Source: JAXMBX01 sp046349635
GTDB taxonomy: Bacteria; Planctomycetota; Planctomycetia; Planctomycetales; Planctomycetaceae
Reading direction: 5' to 3'
Length of the DNA: 58,538 nt
Assembly (NCBI GenBank): GCA_046349635.1
Contig: JAXMBX010000034.1
Coordinates: 1-58,538 of the forward strand
The first letter of the stretch is position 1, and every line of letters starts with the position of its first letter. Position numbers and translations under genes: made by a program. Below the pieces are notes generated by a model. The model was not told where the DNA came from, ran no database searches, and was given only the letters and a program-made list of their open reading frames with translations. Of the stretch, positions 42,755-53,666 are shown piece after piece.

Positions 42755-45700
42755 ATGCTGCACAAGACGGGTCTTCTTTCTGAAATCGCCCACCTGTTCA
42801 ATCCGCGGATATCCGGAGCCGCGCGGGGCCGCCAATCACGTCGGCGCGGGGCACGGAGATTCGACCGCCTTGAAGCCCTGGAAATTCGTGACCTGTTGAC
42901 GGTGAGCCTGAATACGTTGACCGCTCCCGACATGCCGGCGGGGAAGGTGATGTATGTTCCGCTGACGGGGACTGACAGTACCAACGCCGCGGTCAGCTAT
43001 GACGTGACGAGCAGCAACAATAGCGTGACGGCCTCGGTGGTGAGCGGCGGCCGAAGTATCAAGATGACCGTCACCGGTAAGGATTCCCAAGGGAACACCT
43101 TCACGGGTGACCTGACGTTCCGGCTGTTTGAATCGCTGGAACCAACGACCACGGCACGGATCATCGACCTCGTCAACAGCGGGTTCTACAACAATCTGAC
43201 ATTCCACCGGATCATCAACAACTTCATGATCCAGGGGGGAGACCCGTCCGGAAACGGGACAGGAGGCTCCGGAACCACTTTCAGCGACGAGTTCAACGTG
43301 AACCTGACCTTCAACAGCGAAGGTCTGCTTGCAATGGCAAACTCCGGCGATGATACGAATGACTCACAATTCTTCGTCACAGACACGGACCTGTCGCTGG
43401 CGCAGATGCCGCAGCATCTGAACTTCGACCACACGATCTTCGGAATTCTCACGAGCGGATTCGACACCTATCAGAAAATCATTACCACACCTGTGACGGG
43501 AAGTACTCCGAATAACCAGGTAAAAATTACCAGTGCGAGCGTCTTTACTGACACGCAGAATGGCGTCCTGAGATTGTCGACACCGTCCGACTTCACGGGA
43601 ACCTCCACGATTACGGTCACCGCCACGGGAGCCGCGAGTGCGACGGACTCCAAGACGCTGAACCTGAACGTGGTCGCGGATTCGGTCAACGACAAGCCGT
43701 TCCTGGGACCGGTGCAGAACCTGACGACTCAAATCAACACCGCGAAAACCTTCACGGTCAATGGCTTTGACCTGGAGAAGGACGCCTTGACGTTCATTGT
43801 CAGCGATCCGAGCACGTTTGCGAGCCGCCAACGATACCGGTTCAACCCCGGCGAACGTGAGCGTGAATATCCAGGTCACCCCGCGAGTGGCGACACACCT
43901 GCTTTTGCGACGATCACGCTGATCTGAATACCGGTTTCACCGAACGGTCAACATGATCATTGGTGTCCGGATGCCACCAACCGGGGAAGCGCGGCCTGGA
44001 ACAGCCGTTCGAACTACGACACCCAGAAATTCAGCCCCGACGGTTGTGAATTCCTCTCCGACGGCGAATGCCGGCGGCCCATACTCGATCAAGACGGGGG
44101 ACGGACTGATTTCGAATGCGTCTCGCCAGCACGGACCCGCAGAATGACACACTCTCCTTCACGTGGACGAACGGGGACGGGACGTTCGGAGACGCGACGG
44201 GGGTAAATCCGACCCTGACGAGCACTCAACTCACCGCTTTGGGGATCACGAGTACTTCTACCACTTACCACGTTTCCGTGAAAGCGGATGACGGGAACGG
44301 AATGTGACTTGCCGTCCTCCGCGGTCAACCTGACGTTGAGCGGCGGCGCGCAGGCTCCGACGGCCACGCAGGCGGCCCCTATGCCATCAAGACCGGGGAC
44401 GGGTTGACATTGAATGGTTCCGGCAGTTCCGACCCGCAGGGGAATACACTGGATTTATTCCTGGGACGTCAACGGGGACGGCACATTCGGGGACGCGACG
44501 GGTGTCAGCCCGACCTCGACTTCCGCCCAACTGACTACCTTGGGAATTACAGACACGGCCACGACGTACCATGTCTCCGTGAAAGTCGATGACGGCAAGG
44601 GGAACTTGGTGACTTCCTGCTGCCGCAAACTGGACTTTGAGTGCCGCCGCACAGGCACCGACGGCGAACGCCGGCGGCCCTTACAACATCGTCAAGGGAA
44701 CAGCCTGACGCTGAACAAGCCTGGTACGACCGATCCGCAAGGGAACACGCTCACCTATACCTGGGATGTGAATGGGGACGGAATATCTGGAGATGCAACC
44801 GGGGTCAATCCGACCCTGACGGCAGCCCAATTAACGACACTGGGAATCACCGACACGACGAAGACCTATAAGGTCTCGGTCAAAGTGGATGACGGACATG
44901 GAAATATTGTGACGTCGCCGCAGGTGAACCTGACAGTGACCGCCCCCGCCCCCACACTCGCCATCAGCGGCCCGGATGCCGGAGTCACGGAACAGCCGCT
45001 GACGTTCACGTTCACTTCGACGAGCACGGACAAGGCCGCGCAGGCCGGGACATTTACTTACAAGATCGACTGGAACAATGACGGACTATCGATGAAACGT
45101 GATCGACTTCCACCAAGACCGTTACCCATACCTTCGATACGGCCGGAGATGTGACTTTCAAGGTGACCAGCACCGACAAGAACGGACAGGTCAGCACCGC
45201 AGTCACGCACGACGTGAGCGTTACCGCGGTGGATAACACGGACGGGAACCTGACGATCGGCGGCACGGCAGATTCAGATGCCATCCTGATCTACAAGGAC
45301 TGGCAAGACCGGCAAGATCCAGGGTCGCGATGAACGGGCGCAATCGTCGGGGAATACGACGTGACCGGTACGATCACCGTCTATGGCGGTGCTGGCGTGA
45401 TCTGACCGGGATATCCTACCAGGGGTCCGCAATTCGACGGAAATCCACGGCGGTGATGACAACGACACGATTATCGGCAGCCGTGGTCACGACATGATCT
45501 TCGAGAAGCGGGTGACGACCGATTGCGTGGCCGCCAGAAGGGTGACGTGATCGTCGGTGGTGATGGAGATGACACCTGATTGGTAATCACGGGCGGGATA
45601 TCATCATCGGCGGAGACGGGCGCGGACAATAAACTGCGTGGCGGACTTCGCGGTGACCCGATGATCGGCGGCCTCGACGGATCTGGCGACTCCGACCCGA

Positions 45701-45968
45701 CCGCGCTACAGGCGATTCAGGCGACATGGCTGTCCCGCGACTCCATCGATAACCGGATCGCCGCCCTTGCAGGCCGGGGTCGGAAATAATAAAGATATCA
45801 AATTGACTGCAGACACCGTGACGGATGATGGCGCGGTCGACAAGTTCTTCGGCTACTACGGCCACGACTGGTTCATCGACGGGGTCGGCGACAATATCGT
45901 CGACCCGACGACTGGGATCGGCATGGCATCGCCGGAAACAAGAAGAGCAACCGGGTACGACCGCCTGA
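42755..45968 (+). CDS. Giant secreted protein: cyclophilin domain, PKD-like repeats, RTX-like repeats (frame-disrupted)
   Basis: ATG 42755 opens a basic N-terminus with RRFDRLEALEIRDLLTVS, an LEPR-xLL-like motif found at the start of large planctomycete surface proteins. Intact to about 43830. Residues ~95-250 are a cyclophilin-type peptidyl-prolyl isomerase: FYNNLTFHRIINNFMIQGGD, SQFFVTDTDLS, NFDHTIFGILTSG. Then beta-rich domains, three ~290-base tandem PKD-like units (44060-44942), an Ig-like stretch (LAISGPDAGVTEQPLTFTF), and Ca-binding RTX-like nonapeptides (GGDGDD, GNHGRDIIIGGDG; about 45450-45680). The end has DGAVDKFFGYYGHDWFIDG, usual for this class. Repaired length about 1,070 residues. 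More than eight indels after 43830; the true stop may be TGA 45966-45968, just before a terminator. Confidence 0.7.
44060..44942 (+). repeat. Three tandem ~290-base PKD-like coding repeats
   Basis: Units at about 44060-44349, 44350-44646 and 44647-44942. Each encodes, in whichever frame survives, PTANAGGPYSIKTGDGL, a DPQGNTLxYxWDVNGDG core, FGDATGVNPTLTxAQLTxLG ITDTxTTY, and VSVKVDDGxGNxVTS. High nucleotide identity between units suggests recent tandem duplication. Confidence 0.8.
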
Positions 45969-45994
45969 ACCTGAAAAAACGTCCCACAAAACTT

Positions 45995-46029
45995 CAAAGC
46001 CCTCGCGGAATCTTCCCCGCGGGGCTTTG
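45995..46029 (+). terminator. Hairpin terminator after the giant secreted protein
   Basis: CAAAGCCC-T-CGCGG / CCGCG-GGGCTTTG, 13 paired bases with one bulge, followed by TTT. It lies 26 bases beyond the preferred stop. Confidence 0.75.
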
Positions 46030-46211
46030 TTTCGGACGCGGAACAGCAAAACCGCCGATCGGAGGGGAGAAAACTCGTCTTAACCTCCCTCCCGGAGGGA
46101 GATATACTTCCCCGCCCCCCTGTCCGGAGTACCAGGCGTCCGGCAAACCTGGGGAACGTACATCAGGGATAGAAACAGGCCGATGGGAAGGGATGCCATA
46201 GCGTCATAGCA

Positions 46212-47016
46212 GTGATGAATCAAAAGGGTGGAGTCGGAAAGACCACAACCAGCGTGAACCTGGCTGCCGGGCTGGCGGCCTCAGGTGCGCGGGTCCTGGT
46301 GCTGGATCTCGACCCGCAGGCCCACGCGTCGTTGCACCTGGGAGTGGAAGCGCTCGGATCGGAACCGACCCTGTACGACGTGTTCGCGGGGAACGCAAGA
46401 TTGCCGATTGTCGTCGGCCCGTGGCTACAAATCTGTGGGTCATCCCTTCCAGCATTGACCTGGCGGGAGTGGAACTGGAATTGGTGGACGTCGCTGGACG
46501 GGAATCGATCCTGCGGAATGCCCTGCAGGAGGCTCGCGCCGCCCAGGCCTACGACTATATCCCGATGGATTGCCCCGTCCGGGGGTATTAACGATCAACG
46601 CGTTGACGGCGGCGAATGAAGTGTTCATTCCGTTGCAGCCTCACTTCCTGGCGTTGCACGGGTTGTCCAAGTTGCTGGAAACGACGGCTCTTGTGACCCG
46701 ACGGCCGAACCGGGACCTACGGGTCTCCGGGGTGGTGCTGTGTTCGTACGACACCGACCCGACTGGCGGCGGACGTGTCCGATGACCTTTGCAAAGTTTC
46801 TGGCCGCGAGCGATCCCGGAGCCGCCGTGGGCGAAGGCGCGGATTTTCGAAAACAAGATTCGCAGGAACGTTAAACTCGCAGAAGCGCCAAGCTTCGGGC
46901 AGTCGATCTTCTCCTACGCCCCGAAATCCTCCGGAGCGCAGGATTACGAGGCACTGGTCCGCGAAGTCCGCCAGATGGCAGAAGCTTTACAGACGCCGTT
47001 GGCGAAAGCGGGCTAG
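46212..47016 (+). CDS. ParA/Soj-type partition ATPase (frame-disrupted)
   Basis: The deviant Walker A KGGVGKTTTSVNLAAGLA stands at the N-terminus (VIAVMNQKGGVGKTT), then VLVLDLDPQAHASLHLG and PTLYDVFAG. Later segments lie in other frames: VELELVDVAGRESILRNALQ (about 46465-46530), LTINALTAANEVFIPLQPHF LALHGLSKLLE (46585-46680), VSGVVLCSYDT, and KARIFENKIRRNVKLAEAPS FGQSIFSYAPKSSGAQDYEA L (46835 to the stop at 47016). About four indels. Repaired length near 265 residues. A few bases upstream the usual first strand begins at VIAV, so the true start may lie just before 46212, also hidden by an indel. No parB or parS-like site seen next to it. Confidence 0.8.
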
Positions 47017-47026
47017 TTCGGACGCC

Positions 47027-48220
47027 TCATTTCGACGGGTTTGAGAGCAGGACGTTGGTCCCCTTCTTGTTCGAGAGAACGATGTCGGGGGATTTGTTGC
47101 CGTCGATGTCACCGACGAAGAACTGGGTCCCGATCCCCGTATCCTTGCCCGCTTCAATCTTATGCGGGGTGAACTTGGGGGGCTGCCCCTTGGTTTTGTG
47201 GATTTCGTACCAGTAAATGACCACCTCGCCGAGCGGATCTGGGTCTCCCTTGGGGCCGTGGGCGTAGAACCGTTTGCCAGTGACCAGATCCTTTTCGCCG
47301 TCACCGTTGATGTCGACGTAGTGCAGGGCGTGGGTCTGGGAGTAGTGCTCGTCGATCAGGTGATACTTGTACTTCGGTTCGGAGTTTGAGCCGACGTTTT
47401 CGAACCACCAGATGCCATTGCCGTGGGCGGAGCTCATCACGATGTCCTGGTCACCGTCGAGATCGAGGTCATCGACGTAGATATCCGCCGCGGGGAGATA
47501 ATCCCCTTTTTCATCCTTGCCGAGCTTGAGAGGGTGAAACGTCCAGGGGCCGTTGTTCCGTTGTTCGGGGCCTTCCCACCAGCCCTGGGGAATGACGATG
47601 TCAAGACGACCGTCGCGGTTGACGTCACCGACGCCGAGGCCGTGGTAGAACTTGTGGGTGCCGATGGACTTCTCCACGCTGACAGGGGTGAACTGCCATT
47701 TCGCGTTGACCTTGTCGGGGGAGGGGATCTCGAGATAACCCATCTGTTCCTCAGGGTTGGAGCCGAGAATGATCTCGGGCTTGCCGTCACCTGTGACGTC
47801 GAGGAACTGCGGGGTCTCGTTACAGGCGCTGTGCCAGATCTCGTGCTTCTTCCAGTGCCCGGCTTCGTTCTTGGGGTTTTCAAACCAGTGGAAGGGGACT
47901 CCGGGGAAACTGATGGCGATGAGGTCGGTCCAGCCATCGGCGTTGACGTCGTATCCCCAGCAGGCGGTCTGGCTGTAGCCGGTGGCGCCGTCGTACTTGC
48001 CGAGTTTGGAAATCTCGTGGAGAGTCCAGTTCGGGGCTTCGTACCAGGCCTCGCCATTGATGACGTCGATCTTGCCATCATGGTTCACGTCGAAGGCGGT
48101 GACCCCTTCCCTAAGGCGAAAGATGTCTTCGAGCTTCTGCCGTTCCCACTTAATCTCCTGAGCGAACAAATTGGAAGAGAGACAGATTCCCAAGACCGCG
48201 GACCAGATGACAGGACGCAT
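47027..48220 (-). CDS. Secreted FG-GAP/VCBS repeat protein
   Basis: 397 residues from ATG 48220 (RPVIWSAVLGICLSSNLFAQ), a clean signal peptide; codons upstream in frame are not signal-like. Repeated FG-GAP units with Ca-binding DxNxDGxxD loops: FDVNHDGKIDVINGEAWYE, YDVNADGWTDLIAISFPG, LDVTGDGKPEIILGSNPE, GDVNRDGRLDIVIPQGWWE, DDLDLDGDQDIVMSSAHGN, VDINGDGEKDLVTGKRFYA, and GDIDGNKSPDIVLSNKKG. This gives a seven-bladed propeller. Such proteins in planctomycetes are extracellular and may bind polysaccharide or partner proteins. Convergent with parA, 10 bases apart. Confidence 0.88.
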   Translation of the reverse strand: MRPVIWSAVLGICLSSNLFAQEIKWERQKLEDIFRLREGVTAFDVNHDGKIDVINGEAWYEAPNWTLHEISKLGKYDGATGYSQTACWGYDVNADGWTDLIAISFPGVPFHWFENPKNEAGHWKKHEIWHSACNETPQFLDVTGDGKPEIILGSNPEEQMGYLEIPSPDKVNAKWQFTPVSVEKSIGTHKFYHGLGVGDVNRDGRLDIVIPQGWWEGPEQRNNGPWTFHPLKLGKDEKGDYLPAADIYVDDLDLDGDQDIVMSSAHGNGIWWFENVGSNSEPKYKYHLIDEHYSQTHALHYVDINGDGEKDLVTGKRFYAHGPKGDPDPLGEVVIYWYEIHKTKGQPPKFTPHKIEAGKDTGIGTQFFVGDIDGNKSPDIVLSNKKGTNVLLSNPSK

Positions 48221-48321
48221 CGCAAAAGTCTCCTGCTTGTCGAATTGGTGAAAGAGGGGTTCACTGTATCCGAATCGGCGGGGAATTTCGAGAATTAACG
48301 ACCCGCGGCGAAGGGACCGCA

Positions 48322-49420
48322 TCAGGTTTCTTTCCGGCGTGCGAGTTCCACGACGCCATTCAGCAGCCGCTCCAAATGCTCTTCGCCCTGCAGAACGCGA
48401 GGGCGGATGTCCAGGGCCCAGAGGGGGATGCCCGCGAGATCCTTACGAGGGATCTTCACAAGGTCTTTAAGCGTCGTGAGAAAGAGATCGTTGTTCTGCA
48501 ATCGTCCCCAATCAGCGATGGCGGCTAGATCACCCGCGGAATAGTGATGGTGATCCGGAAAGTGACGGAGAGCGATGCGAGAGTCGCCAATCCCCAAGGA
48601 TTTGACCGTCTCGCGGAAGCCTTGCGGGTTCCCGATGCCGCAGAAGAGGGCGAGGTTCTTTCCCCGTAACTTCTCGAGAGGACGTGTGTCCCCGGCGGAA
48701 TTGATCAAGTGGTCGGCAACAAAGGCGATGCGAACAATCAGCGCGACAGCCGCTCTGATGCAAACGGTTCTTGAATTGCCAGCAGTTGGGGTGGTTCGGA
48801 GACGAGATTGCCATGTGATGAGGACCAGATCTGCGCGATGGGCGGAGGAAAGTGTTCATGGAGGAGGCCACGGGGGAGAATGGATCCGTAGCTCCAGGGT
48901 TGACACCGATGCGACGAGGATGTTCAGATCGCGATGCAGGCGACGATGCTGAAAAACCATCAAGTCGAGCATTTGCAAATTCGGCCCCGGACATGACCGC
49001 CAGCGAAGCTTCAGCGCGACGCGGTCTGGCTGCTGGAATGGACGACGCCAGGGGAGATCTTTTCCAGGATGAGGGTTTGTCGTTTTTCTGGTCCGGGCCG
49101 GAGTGATAGCCCCGACTGAGAAAGGCGGGTTTAAGCCCGCGCTGCTGAAACCAGTCCGCGAGGAACGCGGCGAGAGGAGTTTTCCCAGTCCCGCCCGTGG
49201 TCAAGTTTCCTGACTGACAACCGGGACGGCCGCGCGGTGCGACTTGAGAAGTCCGGTGTTGTGGTGCTTGCACATGAGCTCGGACGACGATCCCATAGGG
49301 GATCGAGGCGAGGGACAGACCGAGACGGGCAAGCGCGGCGGAAAAGCCGGAGGCCTCACCAGAGATGACCCTCAAGTAACGATTGAGTGGCGTCACAGGA
49401 GGGTCGGACAGGTGTTGCAT
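48322..49420 (-). CDS. lpxK: Tetraacyldisaccharide 4'-kinase LpxK (frame-disrupted)
   Basis: LpxK phosphorylates the lipid A disaccharide at the inner membrane. ATG 49420 opens a typical amphipathic N-terminus (SGFSAALARLGLSLASIPYG). After a shift near 49230 comes the P-loop GNLTTGGTGKTPLAAFLADW FQQRGLKPAFLSRGYHS. The middle (about 48700-49080) is scrambled by several indels. The last frame (48708-48322) is intact: LALFCGIGNPQGFRETVKSL, RHFPDHHHYSAGDLAAI, LFLTTLKDLVKI. About 360 residues repaired, the normal length. It overlaps the end of the dehydrogenase gene upstream by 28 bases. Supports an LPS-bearing outer membrane. Confidence 0.82.
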
Positions 49421-50625
49421 CGTCCACCAAAGTGCCTGCGGCTGATATCGATCACCCGCATCTTGCGGATGATGGCTTCGGCTATCTCGCTGCGCTGACG
49501 GCGGTCGGATCGTTGCGGTCCGCCTTCATGCCGTAGGTGACGTCCTTGCTCTTCGGCGATGACCGCGGCGACGCCCCGTTCGAGCTTCGCGGCGGCTTCA
49601 TGTTCGCCACCGTACTGAGCATCATCTTGCCGGAGAGGATAACGGCGCGACGGGGTTGACCTTGTTCTGTCCCTTGTAGCGGGGGCGGAGCCGTGGGTCG
49701 CTTCGAAGGCGGCTGCTTCGGGGCCGGGATGTTGGAACCCGGGGCGACCCCAGGCCACCGACGAGACCGGCACAGAGGTCACTGAGGATGTCACCGTAGA
49801 GGTTGGGGAGGACAATGACGTCATACAGTTCGGCTTCGACGAGCTGCATACATGTTGTCGACGAGGCGTTCGGTGTATTCGGAGTTTGCCGTTGGTGTTG
49901 GGAACCTTGCCCGCCAGTTCGGCGTCGGGATCAATGACTCCCTTGGCGAGCTCGGGGGATTCGAACTTGGCACCGTAGGCGAGGGCGACGGCCCGGGACT
50001 CGGCGTACCAGAGGCCGTCCGTGTACTTCATGATGTTCGCCTTGCTCACGGAGCAGACCGATTTGCGGTCGTTCTTGAGAGCGTAGTCGAAGGCATAGTT
50101 GGCGATCTTGCGGGTCCCCTCATAGGAGATCGGCTTGATGCTGATGCCGGTGGTGGTGGTGCCGGTGGTGATTTTGCGACCGGTGGCGATGCTGTTAATG
50201 AATTCCTGGAGCTTGGCGGTCTCGGGCTTGCCTGCTTCGAACTCGACGCCGGCATAGAGGTCTTCGGTGTTTTCGCGGACGATGACGAGATCGACCTTGC
50301 TGTTGTTGAAGAAGGAGCGGACCCCTTTATAGAGCTTGCAGGGGCGAATGCAGGCGAAAAGTCCAAGTTCCTGGCGAAGGAAGACGTTGACGCTGCGGAA
50401 CCCCTTGCCGATGGGGGTGGTGATCGGTCCCTTGAGGGCGATCTTGTTCGCGCGAATGGACTTCAGAACGCTGTCCGGCACTTTTCCCTGCGCCTCGATG
50501 ACTTCAATGCCGCACTCCTGAACGTCCCAGTTGATTTTGACGCCAGTGGCTTCGACGCACTTGCGGGTGGCTTCCATGATTTCCGGGCCGACACCATCGC
50601 CGGGGATGAACGTGACGTTGTACAT
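49393..50625 (-). CDS. NAD(P)-dependent isocitrate dehydrogenase family protein (frame-disrupted at C-terminus)
   Basis: ATG 50625 (YNVTFIPGDGVGPEIMEATR). Intact to about 49860: KGPITTPIGKGFRSVNVFLR QELGLFACIRP (substrate-binding Ser/Asn/Arg), VDLVIVRENTEDLYAGVEFE (typical for isocitrate rather than isopropylmalate dehydrogenase), and SVCSVSKANIMKYTDGLW with the catalytic Lys. Then YDVIVLPNLYGDILSDLCAG LVGGLG (metal Asp) in a second frame and FEATHGSAP in a third. Three or more indels between 49500 and 49870. The repaired length is about 400 residues, slightly longer than monomeric-type IDH3 subunits. Likely the TCA-cycle enzyme. Cofactor not decided from sequence alone. Confidence 0.82.
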   Translation of the reverse strand: MYNVTFIPGDGVGPEIMEATRKCVEATGVKINWDVQECGIEVIEAQGKVPDSVLKSIRANKIALKGPITTPIGKGFRSVNVFLRQELGLFACIRPCKLYKGVRSFFNNSKVDLVIVRENTEDLYAGVEFEAGKPETAKLQEFINSIATGRKITTGTTTTGISIKPISYEGTRKIANYAFDYALKNDRKSVCSVSKANIMKYTDGLWYAESRAVALAYGAKFESPELAKGVIDPDAELAGKVPNTNGKLRIHRTPRRQHVCSSSKPNCMTSLSSPTSTVTSSVTSVPVSSVAWGRPGFQHPGPEAAAFEATHGSAPATRDRTRSTPSRRYPLRQDDAQYGGEHEAAAKLERGVAAVIAEEQGRHLRHEGGPQRSDRRQRSEIAEAIIRKMRVIDISRRHFGGRCNTCPTLL

Positions 50626-51248
50626 TCGGGCACTCAATCCAAAGGGTTTAAGGCAAGGGGTTTACTCATTGTGTCCCGGGTTGAACTTCGCGGCGCAACG
50701 AAGTTGAAGGCGCTGACTCAACCGTGGGGACGGGGCCTGAAGGGGACGATCCTGAAGATTTCCCAATCCGCCCGTTCTTTGTCGCCTCCAGCAGGTTTCC
50801 GGAGCGTTGAAACAACGTATCAGATGCAAAAAATGAATGCAAGCATCTGCAAGGGAATGACTTTGGTCGTTTCGCAGGGATCAAAATCTTACGAACTGCC
50901 AAGGTTTTCGGGTCAGGGATTCCAGGTGGACTTTAACGGATGCAAGCGTGGGATCGGTAAAGAGGGGCCGTTCCGCCCCTTCAAAGCCTCAATCTGTATC
51001 GATCATGCCGCCGATAGTGATCTTACCGTATTTGCCAGAAGCACGGGTTGAAAGGGAAATCCGCCCTGACTGCCCAGCGGAATGCGAATCCGGGGGGGAA
51101 CCTTTCTGCAACGTTTGGCAGGGGGGATGTTCGATTTGGCTGGAAAACGGGGAGTCGAGTGTCCGATCCCTCCGAGCTGCAATTTGCGGAGGGAAGCGAG
51201 GACTGGATTTCCGGAGAGTTCCAGCGTCCGGCAGCGGTGAGAATTACC
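50626..51248. other. Intergenic stretch between IDH and TolC-like genes
   Basis: About 620 bases between divergent genes. I see one hairpin, AGGGGC-CGTTCC-GCCCCTT around 50964-50982, and no convincing gene; the open frames crossing it have no family character. Confidence 0.4.
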
Positions 51249-53505
51249 ATGTCATTGTTCCGGTGGTTGAAGCGCAGCAAGCGCGGCAAAACCCTGTTGT
51301 GCCTGATCCTCAGCGCCCAGATGGTAGGGGTGGGTTGCACGGGGCGCAACGTGAAGCAGGTGACATTTGTCGGGGAGCCGCGTGATCTCAAGGACTATCG
51401 GGACACGGTGGCGCAAATCAGTTACCCCGTGGTCGATGAACCGACGGCGGAAAACGTGGCCATCACGAAACGGCCACGCACATTGCGCGAACGGTTCCAG
51501 GAAGACCAGATCTGGGACATGCCTCTGGCAGAGGCGATCCAAATTTCCCTCGCGAACAACAAAATCGTGAAGCGGAACGACCGGGGAACGATCCAGGGGG
51601 GTTCCAGCCAGTTGATGGCGGTCTCCGACCAGGCAAGCTCCGTCTGGGATCCGGCAATCCAGGAAACCGGGGTTCTCTTCGGTAACAAGAGCGTGGAATC
51701 GGCCCTCGCGGCCTTCGACACGCAATTCACCACGAACATGCTGTGGGGCCGGAATGAACTGATTCAGAATAACTTCTTTGCGTCCCAGGGTCTGGGTGAA
51801 GGACGAACGCTGGTCAGCGAAACGGGTCAATTCTGGTGCCGCTTGACGAAATCGTTGGTGATGGGCGGATCGTTCTCAGTGGGCCAGACGGTGAATTTAC
51901 ACCGGCCAGAATATCTTCCAGCCCTTCAACCTGTTCCCATCGACGTATACCGGAAACGTCCAGGCGAACTTTACCCAGCCTTTGTGGGCTGGTGCCGGGA
52001 CGGAATTCACGCGAATTGCCGGTCCGATCTCGCAGAACTTCACCGGCATCACGGCGTGACCAGGGTGTGTCCATTGCGCATCATGGAGACATCACGCTGG
52101 CGGACTTCGAGCTCCGCGTGACGGACATGTTGTGGCCGATACCGAGCGTCTGTATTGGGACCTGTACAACGCGTAACGGCAATATGACAGTGCCATCGTG
52201 TCCTGCAAGAGGCAACGCCTGCGAGCCGGAGAGAAGTCGTGCTGAAGGCGGATATCGGGGTAACTGGAGGTCGTCATTGACGAAGCCCAGGCCCAGGAAA
52301 CCTATTTCGAACGTCGTACCGCGGAAGAAACCGCGCTGGCGACCATCGACAACCTGGAAGGAAGCCTGCGGCGGATGCTGTGCCTGCCGGTGAACGACGG
52401 GCGAATTATCCGCCCCAGCGACGAGCCGACGACTGCGAATCATCCGACTGGCACACATGCCTGGCAACTCGACGGCTGCGGAACTGGTGGCGGCAGAAGT
52501 GGAACATCAAGAGCCTGGACCTGCAGTTGATTGCCGCCCGGAGCCTGACCCATCCGCAGGTGAACTTCGTATCTAGCTACCAGGTGAACGGCTTCGGCGA
52601 CAAGCTGCTGGCTTACAACGACACGACGACGGCGCAGCATTGAACAGCTACTACGAAACACTGACACAGGGAAACCAGACCATGACGATGGGCCTACGCC
52701 TGATGCTGATCGGGTTCCGCCTCGCCCATACACAAGTCCGAAACATCGAGCTGCGACTGGCGAAAGCCCGGAAGGTGCTGCTGTCCGTCCAGGAAGAGGA
52801 AATCAGCTTCGAACTGGCGAATGGATTCCAGGAACTGAAGAACCGGGTGAATGCTGAAGACAAACTCTTCAACCGGCGGCGCAAGTGAACGGGAAGTCCA
52901 GGTATCTGAGGCGGAATTCAACGCGGAACCAAGACGCTGGATCTGCTGCCGCAGGCCCAGGCTCGCCAGGCGAGTGCGGAAAACGCGCACTACAACAGTA
53001 TCGTGCAGCACACAAAGGCGATCACATACATCAACTACCGCATGACGTTGATGGACCTGAACAACGTTCACATGTCCGAAGGGGAATGGACGCCGGCGGC
53101 GTATCAACAGGCGTTGCGACGGGCCTGATGCGACCTTCTCGCGTGGAATGCGAAGGGGATGCGGACCCGCCGGAAGCGTTCTCCAGCCCGATATCATGGG
53201 GACGATGGGTTGTACATGCCCGCACCGACCGGGAGATGATACCTCCGCCGGAAGCTCCGGGGGCTTCTGGAAGAGCTGATGCCGACTCCCGACACGACGA
53301 TTCCTCCTGGAAAAGAGGGGGCATTCAACAACGATGGGATTGGTCCGGAGTGGAGCCGCTGACGCCGTCCAATGAGTCGAGCGAGGTGCCTGTTCCGAAT
53401 CTCCCGGACAAATCTCCGGTGGAGAACTCGAGTCTGAGCCGCCCCGCAGGGGAAGAAGAGCGAAGATTCTCTGCTGAAGAAACTCTGTCTCCGGATCCGC
53501 AGTAA
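51249..53505 (+). CDS. TolC-like outer membrane efflux lipoprotein (frame-disrupted)
   Basis: ATG 51249 (SLFRWLKRSKRGKTLLCLIL SAQ) with a lipobox VGVGC, so probably an outer-membrane lipoprotein. MPLAEAIQISLANNKIVKRN is the typical first TolC repeat, followed by ALAAFDTQFTTNMLWGRNEL. Intact to about 51830. Further TolC segments appear in other frames: TYFERRTAEETALATIDNLE GSLRRMLCLP (52300-52390), SLDLQLIAARSLTHPQVNFV, AKARKVLLSVQEEEISFELA NGFQELKNRVN, TLDLLPQAQARQASAENAHY, and a Pro/Glu/Ser-rich tail ending at 53505. More than six indels. About 750 residues repaired, longer than E. coli TolC mainly by the tail. The inner-membrane partners are not adjacent. Confidence 0.75.
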
Positions 53506-53666
53506 AGAAACCGGGACGAGGATCTTTTCGCGGGAGAGAGATCGAGGATTCCTTATTGCGATCCGCCAGTCAGGGGACCAGAATGAGGTTCTGCACCTGT
53601 GCGAGCCTCATGCCGGCCCCATCTCCCGGATGTTGACAGGTGTCTGAATTCACCTGACGAGACATC

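Noticed and set aside
44060..44942. CRISPR-like array
   Set aside because: Repeats are ~290 bases, contiguous and coding for PKD-like domains; no short repeat-spacer pattern.
50964..50982. Small RNA gene in the 620-base gap before the TolC-like gene
   Set aside because: Only one modest hairpin and no promoter or T-tract support.
49852..51051. Plus-strand open frame of 399 codons
   Set aside because: Mostly antisense to the isocitrate dehydrogenase gene; no recognisable family in its extension past 50640.
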